From DATBMY01 sp036554605 (GTDB taxonomy: Bacteria; Acidobacteriota; Blastocatellia; UBA7656), in contig DATBMY010000459.1 of the NCBI GenBank assembly GCA_036554605.1, positions 1-9,086 of the forward strand: DNA of 9,086 nucleotides, in the 5' to 3' direction. A program made the position numbers and the translations under genes. Shown here piece after piece: positions 1 to 5,475 of the stretch. Numbering within the stretch: the first letter of the stretch is position 1; the number at the start of each line of letters is the position of its first letter. A model generated the notes under the pieces. It worked only from the letters and a program-made list of their open reading frames with translations. It had not been told where the DNA came from and ran no database searches.

Positions 1-47
1 GGAAATATGCAGACGAGAGAGTGTCATTAGCCGGCGCGATTGCACGC

Positions 48-119
48 CTACGAGTGCTTAATCAGCTCATCCGGATTGTCGGGGACCGCGATAAAAGGCA
101 GGTTTCGGTAGATCTCAGC
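48..119 (-). pseudogene. Severed C-terminal tail of hpt behind the amber codon
   Basis: Reading on from the TAG at 120-122 in the hpt frame gives 23 codons, beginning AEIYRNLPFIAV, before a second TAG at 48-50. This matches the normal HPRT C-terminus (consensus GYGLDYAxxYRNLPYIGV), so the intact gene would span 48-623 and encode about 191 residues. The Arg in IYRNLP sits at the position equivalent to human HPRT Arg199, which I recall as a PPi contact. No start codon with a Shine-Dalgarno precedes this piece, so it is not a separate gene. Confidence 0.85.
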
Positions 120-623
120 CTAATCAAGGCCGTAGCCTACGACGAAATGGTTAGGGACGGGGAAGCCTATATATCGCGCCTCGACCTCTATCTCGTGGCG
201 CTCGGGCTTGTCGAGCAGCGCGACTATCTCAATTGACGCGACCTCGCGCGAGCGGAGTATGTTGACCAGATAGTTGAGAGTCAGTCCCGTATCAATAATA
301 TCTTCGACAACAAGCACATCTTTACCCGACGGGCTCAGGTCGAGGTCTTTTGTGATTCTGACTTCGCCCGAAGTCTTGGTCGACAGCCCGTAGCTCGATA
401 TGCCTATAAAGTCGAGCGACATGGGCAGATCAATCTCTCGCATCAGGTCCGATAGAAATACGCATGCGCCCTTCAGCACCCCGACGAGGTGAGGTCTGCG
501 ACCGGCATAATCCCGCGTGATCTGCTGGCCAAGCTCGCGTATGCGCGCGCGAATCTGGTCCGCGCTGATGAGGATATTCAGGTTAGGGTCTTTAAAGAAG
601 GTAGCGCGCTCGCTTGCACTCAT
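120..623 (-). CDS. hpt: Hypoxanthine phosphoribosyltransferase, cut short by an in-frame TAG
   Basis: Cytosolic purine-salvage enzyme: hypoxanthine or guanine plus PRPP gives IMP or GMP plus PPi. The 167 residues before the stop carry the family landmarks: the PPi loop VLKGA (49-53), the flexible loop SSYGLSTKTSG (76-86), the PRPP-binding VLVVEDIIDTGLT (103-115), the base-contacting Lys139 in LLDKP, and FVVGYGLD (160-167) ending with the metal/PPi-side Asp167. The start is ATG at 621-623, preceded by a GGGAGA Shine-Dalgarno, and a strong promoter lies upstream. Bacterial homologues are about 175-190 residues long and continue with Y-A-x-x-Y-R-N-L-P-Y-I. Here the Tyr codon is TAG and the expected tail follows in the same frame (separate entry). 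The product as read lacks the last core strand and may be inactive. A point nonsense mutation or a sequencing error are the simplest explanations. Family assignment is very secure; functionality is uncertain. Confidence 0.93.
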   Translation of the reverse strand: MSASERATFFKDPNLNILISADQIRARIRELGQQITRDYAGRRPHLVGVLKGACVFLSDLMREIDLPMSLDFIGISSYGLSTKTSGEVRITKDLDLSPSGKDVLVVEDIIDTGLTLNYLVNILRSREVASIEIVALLDKPERHEIEVEARYIGFPVPNHFVVGYGLD

Positions 624-661
624 TTCTTTCTCCCTGGCGTTTTGCTTGGATTTGAACGGGC

Positions 662-691
662 ACTATACGAAACGCGCGAGCGGCGTGTCAA
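662..691 (-). promoter_or_regulatory. Sigma-70-type promoter of hpt
   Basis: On the minus strand a perfect TTGACA (-35, 691 to 686) is followed after 18 bp by TATAGT (-10, 667 to 662, five of six consensus bases). Transcription would start near 655, leaving a leader of about 32 nt that contains the GGGAGA ribosome-binding site of hpt. Only this sequence match supports it. Confidence 0.65.
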
Positions 692-697
692 CGTCGC

Positions 698-726
698 TCG
701 ACAACGGGCGGCCGACAAACTAGAAT
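698..726 (+). promoter_or_regulatory. Sigma-70-type promoter of the RpiB-like gene
   Basis: TCGACA (698-703, five of six) and TAGAAT (721-726, five of six) are separated by exactly 17 bp. The expected start point, near 732-734, is only a few bases before the ATG at 737, which has no Shine-Dalgarno, so the transcript would be almost leaderless. The -35 box lies 6 bp from that of the hpt promoter, so the two promoters are back to back and could compete or share a regulator. Confidence 0.55.
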
Positions 727-736
727 CCTGCATTCA

Positions 737-1363
737 ATGGCGATCATAGACGAGCGAGGCAAACAGGTCATAACCGAGCGCGAGATAAAGTCGGCGGCTA
801 ATGGCGACACGCTTCGAGTCGAAGAAAGCGCGATCATCACGCCTCTGGCCGAAGACTTGATTCGCGAGCGCAATATCACGGTCGAGCGCGTTCGCCGCCG
901 CGCGGCCCTCAGGCGGCGCGTTGCGCTCGGGGCGGATCACGGCGGGTTCGAGATGAAGGAAGAGATCAAGCGGTTGCTTTCCGATCTCGGGCATCAATTT
1001 CAGGATTACGGCACGCATTCGACCGATGCTGTTGACTATCCCGATTTTGCCCACGTCGTAGCCCGGGCCGTGGCGAGCGGCAATTGCGACCTCGGTATAG
1101 TTGTTGACGGAGCAGGTATAGGCTCGTGCATGGCGGCCAATAAAGTGCCGGGCGTCCGCGCGGCATTATGCTATGACGAAGCAACCGCGAGAAACAGCCG
1201 CGAGCACAACGGCGCGAACGTGCTTACGCTCGGGGGCAAGATGATCGGCCTAGACCAGATGCGAAAAATCGTCACCGCGTGGCTCGCTTCCGATTTGACC
1301 GAGGACCGGCACCGCCGCCGCGTCGCGAAGATTGACGCAATCGAGCGCGACTACTTGAAATAG
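737..1363 (+). CDS. RpiB/LacA/LacB-family sugar-phosphate isomerase with N-terminal extension
   Basis: Family members interconvert aldose and ketose phosphates; classical RpiB converts ribose 5-phosphate to ribulose 5-phosphate. Core features are RVALGADHGGFEMK (61-74), THSTDAVDYPDFA (93-105), DGAGIGSCMAANKVPG (124-139) and SREHNGANVLTLG (154-166), where His157 matches the catalytic His of E. coli RpiB. The Cys of the usual ICGTGIG is Asp124 here and its Thr is Ala126; a Cys appears instead at 131. Residues 1-60 precede the normal start of the fold. Their segment from VITE to about residue 48, with ITPLAEDL, resembles an extension I recall from microcompartment-linked proteins such as EutT and DeoC-like enzymes. 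At 208 residues it is about 60 longer than E. coli RpiB (149). The ATG at 737 has no Shine-Dalgarno but sits just behind a good promoter. The fold is secure; the substrate is not, so no gene symbol is given. Confidence 0.9.
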   Translation: MAIIDERGKQVITEREIKSAANGDTLRVEESAIITPLAEDLIRERNITVERVRRRAALRRRVALGADHGGFEMKEEIKRLLSDLGHQFQDYGTHSTDAVDYPDFAHVVARAVASGNCDLGIVVDGAGIGSCMAANKVPGVRAALCYDEATARNSREHNGANVLTLGGKMIGLDQMRKIVTAWLASDLTEDRHRRRVAKIDAIERDYLK

Positions 1364-1380
1364 AGCCTTCCCGAACTCAT

Positions 1381-1447
1381 CAGAAAGAGACCAAGCACGC
1401 AAAGATTCGGAATGATTTGTACACTTACGAATCTTTGTCTCTTTATG
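1381..1447. repeat. Interrupted long inverted repeat in the gap before the sigma gene
   Basis: Two nested inverted repeats stack here: 1384-1391 pairs perfectly with 1437-1444, and 1401-1409 (AAAGATTCG) pairs perfectly with 1428-1436. The outer stem extends to 1381 and 1447 with one mismatch. Nine unpaired bases (1392-1400) bulge the left arm and the loop is 18 nt. The CAAAG/CTTTG-rich sequence resembles dispersed intergenic palindromes I recall in Acidobacteria and other environmental bacteria, here apparently decayed. It starts 18 nt after the RpiB-like stop and could also act as its terminator. The remainder of the 172-nt gap shows only an A-run at 1473-1480 and a weak promoter-like pair (TTGCCC 1490-1495, TATAGA 1514-1519). 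Confidence 0.7.
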
Positions 1448-1535
1448 TGGAATTGGCGTTTAAGCTAATAGCAAAAAAAACTCAACGCTTTGCCCGCTTC
1501 CTCTGTAGACCAATATAGAGGAGCGAGGAACGCAG

Positions 1536-2186
1536 ATGATGGCCGGTGAGGTTGCGGAAATATCACTGATGACGAACAGCCTCGGAATGAGCGAAACGGC
1601 GCGCCCGCAAGACGAGGCGCTACGCTCTGTGCTTACGCGCGCCGCCTCGGGTGATATATCGGCGTTCGAATATATTGTCGAGCTTTACCAAAAGCGCGTG
1701 CTTTCGACGGCCTGGAGGATGCTTGGCAATCGAGAAGATGCCCGCGATGCGGCGCAGGAGGTCTTCTTGAGGACGTACAAGTATATCGCCGGGTACAAGC
1801 TCGATAGGGATTTCGCGGGCTGGCTTTACACAATAACTCTAAACGTATGCCGCGATCACCTGAAGAAGCGCGGCCGCGCGGATCAGGTTACTTCTCTTGA
1901 TTCCGAGCTTGAGCCGGGCGAGTTTGACCGTCTGGCCTGCCAGACCGATGTCGAGGCCGAGGCCATAAGGACGCAGCAGCAGGCGCTGGTCGCGCGCGCG
2001 ATAAGGACGCTCACGAAGAAAGAGCGAGCGGCGATTGTGCTGCGCGATATTGAGGGGCTGTCCACGGGCGAGGTGGCGAGGATACTTGGTACGACCCAGA
2101 CGACCGTCAGGTCGCACGTAAGCTCGGCGCGAACAAAGATAAAACAGTTTCGCGACCGCGTTTTGAAGAGTGGAAGGCAGGGATAG
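1536..2186 (+). CDS. ECF-type RNA polymerase sigma factor
   Basis: Sigma-70 family factor of the extracytoplasmic-function class, directing RNA polymerase to a small regulon. Region 2 spans about residues 43-110 and includes the core-binding / -10 segment DAAQEVFLRTYKY (71-83) and WLYTITLNVCRDHLK (96-110). Region 4 spans about 150-205, with LTKKERAAIVLRDIEGLS and the helix-turn-helix TGEVARILGTTQTTVRSH (177-194). There is no region 1 or 3, and the length (216) is usual for RpoE-like factors with a short N-terminal tail. The start is one of two adjacent ATGs (1536 or 1539), preceded by GAGGAGCGAGGAA. The anti-sigma gene begins 4 nt after the stop, the usual arrangement for a factor held inactive by its partner. 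The signal and targets are not shown by the sequence; the secreted-protein gene behind it suggests an envelope role. Confidence 0.95.
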   Translation: MMAGEVAEISLMTNSLGMSETARPQDEALRSVLTRAASGDISAFEYIVELYQKRVLSTAWRMLGNREDARDAAQEVFLRTYKYIAGYKLDRDFAGWLYTITLNVCRDHLKKRGRADQVTSLDSELEPGEFDRLACQTDVEAEAIRTQQQALVARAIRTLTKKERAAIVLRDIEGLSTGEVARILGTTQTTVRSHVSSARTKIKQFRDRVLKSGRQG

Positions 2187-2190
2187 GATT

Positions 2191-2898
2191 ATGGAGTGCA
2201 GGCGCATAGAGCTATTAATCCCTCTATTGGTCGGAGGGGATCTTTCCGAAACCGACGCGGAGCGCGCGCGGGCGCATATACAGACGTGCGCGGATTGCGC
2301 GAGCCTGGTTTCAGAGTATGAAGCTAGCCAGCAGTGGTTTCGCCAGGGCGAGCCCGATTTTGATGAAGAGTTTTTGAGCGGTTTCAAGCGCGAGGTGCTT
2401 CAAGCGATTTACAAGTCCAGGCGCGAGCCGAGACACAGGTGGTCGCTAGCGGGCTTTTTCAATAATCGCCTTGCGATTGCCTGTTCCGCGGCCGCGCTCT
2501 TATTGATCGCGATATTAACTTTCTACTCTTCAAGAAAGGGTCAGGAGATCGGCCTGGATAGTGAAGCTCAACAGGCGGCGATTCCCGCAGAAGAAAGCAG
2601 AGATACCAATAAGACTGTTGATAGCAGCCGGGCCAACGAAACTCGGCCTGCGCCTGAGCCTGTAAAGCCGCGAAAGATCTATCACGCGCGGACAAAGAAG
2701 GCCCCCGCGCCAAGGGCGCAGACAACAGAGATTATTACTTCGAGGGTCGAGTACCTCAAGCAGGATGCGGCCGAGGATGCAGCTTCGCAAGAGTTCATCA
2801 AGACGGAGATACAGACCGGCGACCCGAAGATAAGAATAATCTGGCTTCATCCTAAAGAGACGGAGCCGGCGCAATCAAACCCATTGACCGAATTTTGA
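2191..2898 (+). CDS. Membrane anti-sigma factor with zinc-finger (zf-HC2) domain
   Basis: Predicted to bind and silence the sigma factor encoded just upstream. The N-terminal domain has the ZAS motif H29-x3-C33-x2-C36 plus Cys3 as likely fourth zinc ligand. Residues about 94-112 (start LAIACSAAALLL) form a single membrane segment, so the zinc domain is cytoplasmic and about 120 residues lie outside. The outer part is rich in Pro, Lys and Glu at 135-175 and ends in a short hydrophobic patch, KIRIIWLHP (about 217-225), that may be a small folded tail. The start at 2191 is chosen because it has GGATAGGA just upstream and gives the usual Cys-near-start layout; a GTG at 2170 would overlap the sigma gene. 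No protease or redox-sensor signature is visible in the outer part, so the inducing signal is unknown. Confidence 0.88.
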   Translation: MECRRIELLIPLLVGGDLSETDAERARAHIQTCADCASLVSEYEASQQWFRQGEPDFDEEFLSGFKREVLQAIYKSRREPRHRWSLAGFFNNRLAIACSAAALLLIAILTFYSSRKGQEIGLDSEAQQAAIPAEESRDTNKTVDSSRANETRPAPEPVKPRKIYHARTKKAPAPRAQTTEIITSRVEYLKQDAAEDAASQEFIKTEIQTGDPKIRIIWLHPKETEPAQSNPLTEF

Positions 2899-2909
2899 GT
2901 GGAGGCTAT

Positions 2910-3713
2910 ATGATTAAGAAAAGAGCAACGATAACGACCGCCTTTCTGGTACTGCTGTCTTTAGTCTTTCCGGCTTATGGTCAGCAACAGGCTGCTCAGC
3001 CCACGCCAAGGCCCGAGCCGGCCTATGTCGATCACAAAGAGTTCAAAGGGCGCATCTTCGAGATCAAGCATAGAGAGCCGCGATTGCTGGCGAATCTGGT
3101 CAGCAGTCTCGGCAGCGGCTTCAAAGGCGCGGTCATTCAGTCTAATGATGAGTTCAGGACCATAACGGTCCGCGACTTTCCCGAAAACATCACGGCGATC
3201 GAAGAGGCGCTCAAGCGATACGACACGCCGCAGCCGTTACAGTCGGATGTCGAATTCAAGATCAATGTGCTGATAGCATCGAACCAGGCAGGCATGTCCA
3301 GCCAGTACCCGCAGGACATAGCGGACGTTGTGAAGCAACTGCAAAGCGCGTTCGATTATAAGAGCTATACAAATATTGCGACCATGTCCCAGAGAGTGCG
3401 CGAGGGCGTCTATAACGCAAACGGCAACGGCAGGACCGATCTGCCTGCCGCGACGTTTGGCGCGACTCAGCCACAGTCGCATCCGGCCGACCTTGAATAC
3501 GCAATTCAAGGCATGTCGATCAACCCCGAAAGCGGCGGAAATGTTTCGTTTCATATAAGGCAGTTCAACCTGAGGCTCATAGCAGGACCGGTCGGACGCG
3601 CCAGCATCGGCACCGGGCTGACAATTCGTAACGGCGAAAAAGTTGTCGTCGGCACGACGACGCTCGGCAATAACGGCCTCATTGTCGTGCTAACCGCGCG
3701 CGCCGCCAGATAA
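2910..3713 (+). CDS. Secreted protein with secretin-like (NolW/STN-type) segments
   Basis: The 267 residues begin with a signal peptide (KK, hydrophobic core 9-20, likely cleavage after AYG at 24), then a Pro/Gln linker. Residues about 48-107 (FEIKHREPRLLANLVSSLG ... FRTITVRDFPENITAIEEAL) follow the secretin short-domain pattern of a strand, a helix, then a TITV strand and an x-E-N-I-x-x-I-E-E-x-L helix. The end (GTGLTIRNGEKVVVGTTTL, 234-252) resembles the C-terminal strands of secretins. The full barrel is absent: secretins are usually at least twice this length. GGAGG at 2901-2905 supports the ATG at 2910, 11 nt after the anti-sigma stop, so the three genes form one transcript. It could be an envelope target or partner of the sigma system. 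The precise function is unknown. Its TAA stop is the first part of a repeat element. Confidence 0.8.
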   Translation: MIKKRATITTAFLVLLSLVFPAYGQQQAAQPTPRPEPAYVDHKEFKGRIFEIKHREPRLLANLVSSLGSGFKGAVIQSNDEFRTITVRDFPENITAIEEALKRYDTPQPLQSDVEFKINVLIASNQAGMSSQYPQDIADVVKQLQSAFDYKSYTNIATMSQRVREGVYNANGNGRTDLPAATFGATQPQSHPADLEYAIQGMSINPESGGNVSFHIRQFNLRLIAGPVGRASIGTGLTIRNGEKVVVGTTTLGNNGLIVVLTARAAR

Positions 3714-3810
3714 AAAGTAAAAAGTAAAAAGTAAAAAGTAAAAAGTAAGAGCGAATGAAGCTTTAGCGATTTCTTCTTACCTTTTACTTTTAACTTTTTA
3801 CTTTTTACTT
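3712..3810. repeat. AAAAAGT heptamer array folding into a 36-bp hairpin
   Basis: Five perfect tandem copies of AAAAAGT occupy 3712-3746. The region 3775-3810 is the inverted counterpart. Pairing 3715-3750 with 3775-3810 matches 34 of 36 positions around a 24-nt loop (3751-3774). The element overlaps the stop codon of the secreted-protein gene. It is strongly A/T-rich against a GC-rich background. The architecture recalls the heptanucleotide STRR repeats described in filamentous cyanobacteria, with a different unit. It may also end transcription of the sigma operon, although the stem is weak and A/T-rich rather than a classic GC stem. Confidence 0.9.
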
Positions 3811-3822
3811 GAAGCAGACGCC

Positions 3823-3851
3823 TTCACATCCCGCCCGCAATCAATTATCAT
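3823..3851 (+). promoter_or_regulatory. Sigma-70-type promoter of the nucleoside transport operon
   Basis: TTCACA (3823-3828, five of six) and TATCAT (3846-3851, five of six) are spaced by exactly 17 bp. Transcription from about 3858 would give a leader of roughly 64 nt. The leader contains a small hairpin, CTCTCC (3869-3874) with GGAGAG (3893-3898), and an alternative one, AGACT (3866-3870) with AGTCT (3881-3885). These two overlap and so exclude each other. I see no known purine riboswitch core. Confidence 0.5.
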
Positions 3852-3921
3852 AAAGCCCTTCTTAAAGACTCTCCGAATTAAGTCTCAGGCAGGGAGAGCG
3901 AATTCAGTACAAAAGTTTTAT

Positions 3922-5475
3922 ATGGCTGAAGACCAGAAATTCGCAGTCGAGATGCGCGCCGTCAGCAAACGCTTTGGAGAAGTGCTGGCAAACGACCGCC
4001 TCGATATACAGATAGCGTCGCGCTCCATACACGCGATCATCGGCGAAAACGGCGCGGGCAAGTCGACGGCCATGAACATCCTCTACGGCTTCTACGCGGC
4101 CGACGAGGGCGAGATATCAATTGACGGCGAGAGGCGCGAAATAAAATCACCGGGCGAAGCGATACGCCTCGGGCTCGGCATGGTGCACCAGCACTTCATG
4201 CTCGTCGAGCCGCTCACCGTAACAGAAAACATAATCCTCGGAGCGGAGCCTGTCTCGGGCATCGCAATTGATTACAGACGAGCGAGCGCGCGGGTGCGCG
4301 AATTATCGGAGCAGTACGGGCTGCGCGTTGACCCGGACGCGCGGGTCGCGAGCCTGTCGGTCGGGCAACAACAGCGAGTCGAGATTCTAAAGACTCTATA
4401 CCGCGGCGCGCGCATACTGATTCTCGACGAGCCCACGGCGGTGCTGACTCCGCAAGAAGTCGGCGAGCTGTTTACGATTCTCAGAGGACTGCGCGAGCAA
4501 GGGAAGACGATAATAATTATCACGCACAAGCTCTCGGAAGTGCTCGCCTTGAGCGACAACATCACCGTAATGCGCGATGGCCGCGTGGTTGGAAACCTTC
4601 CGACTCGCGAGGCAACGGCCGAAGGGCTTGCGCGGCTGATGGTCGGGCGCGACGTGCTGCTTCGAGTCCAGAAGAGCGACCCGCATGCGCGCGAGGCCGT
4701 TCTTTCGGTTTCAGGCCTCGGGTTGCGAACACAGGAGGGGAACGCCGTTTTGGAGAGTGTTTCCTTCGAGGTTCGCGCCGGCGAAATAGTTGGAATCGCG
4801 GGGGTCGAAGGCAACGGGCAGACCGAGCTTGTAGAGATTCTTGCGGGGCTGCGGGAGCTGACTTCGGGAGAGGTCTTGCTCGAAAGCAGGCCAATAAACC
4901 GGCTCGGACCCCGCGAGCGCAAGCGCCTGGGAGTCGCGCACATCCCCGAAGACCGCCACCGCCGCGGATTGTTACTGCCGTTCGACCTGGCGGCCAACAC
5001 GATACTCGGCGTGCACCGCGATCCGGTAGCCTCGGGAGCCGTGCTCTTGAACCGCGACCGAATAGAGCAGCGCGCGAAGCGGCTTGTCAAAGAGTATGAC
5101 GTTCGGCCTCCGAACATCTCGCTTCCGGCTCGCGCGCTTTCAGGCGGGAACCAGCAGAAGCTCATAGTAGGTCGCGAATTCGATATTAATCCAAAGCTAC
5201 TCCTGGTGGCTCAACCGACCAGAGGCGTCGACATCGGCGCGACCGAATTCATTCACAGGAAGCTGATCGAGCTTCGCGACGAAGGCGCGGCGGTGCTGCT
5301 GGTTTCGGCCGAGCTTGATGAGATATTGAGCCTGAGCGACCGCGTGATAGTGATTTATGAAGGGCGAATAGTCGGCGAAGTCGACCCGAAGGAAGTCAGC
5401 GAGGAAGAGATCGGGCTGATGATGACCGGCGGCCGCCGCAACGAGGCAGGGCCTGACAGGCAGCAGATTTCATGA
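3922..5475 (+). CDS. Nucleoside ABC importer, double ATPase subunit (NupA/YufO-like)
   Basis: Cytoplasmic ATPase that powers import through the two permeases encoded next. The 517 residues hold two ABC cassettes in one chain, as in the RbsA and YufO/NupA families. Domain 1 has Walker A GENGAGKST (41-49), Q-loop Gln90 in VHQHFML, signature LSVGQQQ (145-151) and Walker B ILILDEP (165-171). Domain 2 has the degenerate Walker A GVEGNGQT (294-301), signature LSGGNQQ (406-412) and VAQPTRGVD, where Gln431 replaces the catalytic Glu. I recall that substitution as normal for this family, so probably only site 1 hydrolyses ATP. HQHFMLVEPLTVTEN and ILKTLYRGARILIL are typical of the Bmp-type nucleoside importers rather than of ribose transporters. 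The ATG at 3922 has no Shine-Dalgarno nearby; GGGAGAG lies about 23 nt upstream. The stop overlaps the next start (ATGA). Confidence 0.92.
   Translation: MAEDQKFAVEMRAVSKRFGEVLANDRLDIQIASRSIHAIIGENGAGKSTAMNILYGFYAADEGEISIDGERREIKSPGEAIRLGLGMVHQHFMLVEPLTVTENIILGAEPVSGIAIDYRRASARVRELSEQYGLRVDPDARVASLSVGQQQRVEILKTLYRGARILILDEPTAVLTPQEVGELFTILRGLREQGKTIIIITHKLSEVLALSDNITVMRDGRVVGNLPTREATAEGLARLMVGRDVLLRVQKSDPHAREAVLSVSGLGLRTQEGNAVLESVSFEVRAGEIVGIAGVEGNGQTELVEILAGLRELTSGEVLLESRPINRLGPRERKRLGVAHIPEDRHRRGLLLPFDLAANTILGVHRDPVASGAVLLNRDRIEQRAKRLVKEYDVRPPNISLPARALSGGNQQKLIVGREFDINPKLLLVAQPTRGVDIGATEFIHRKLIELRDEGAAVLLVSAELDEILSLSDRVIVIYEGRIVGEVDPKEVSEEEIGLMMTGGRRNEAGPDRQQIS

Noticed and set aside
1..27. 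An ATG on the minus strand at 25-27 opening a frame (MTLSRLHIS) that runs off the left edge, downstream of hpt.
   Set aside because: Only nine codons are visible and no Shine-Dalgarno precedes it, so a following gene cannot be supported.
120..122. TAG in hpt as evidence of a recoded amber codon (for example pyrrolysine or a code change).
   Set aside because: TAG is the normal stop of several neighbouring genes, and no insertion signal or associated gene is visible. A point mutation or sequencing error is simpler.
21..236. A 71-codon plus-strand frame opposite the end of hpt.
   Set aside because: It is antisense to the clear hpt reading frame and its lost tail, has no recognisable motif and no ribosome-binding site.
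3712..3810. The tandem AAAAAGT repeats as a CRISPR array.
   Set aside because: Units are 7 nt, directly adjacent and without spacers, and the second half is inverted; no cas gene is present.
4272..5165. A 297-codon minus-strand frame within the ATPase gene.
   Set aside because: It is Arg/Ser/Pro-rich and lies wholly opposite a well-conserved ABC protein, as expected by chance in GC-rich coding sequence.
5204..5241. Gln in place of the catalytic Glu in the second ATPase domain as a damaging mutation.
   Set aside because: The AQPTRGVD form and the degenerate second Walker A are, as I recall, typical of intact members of this importer family.
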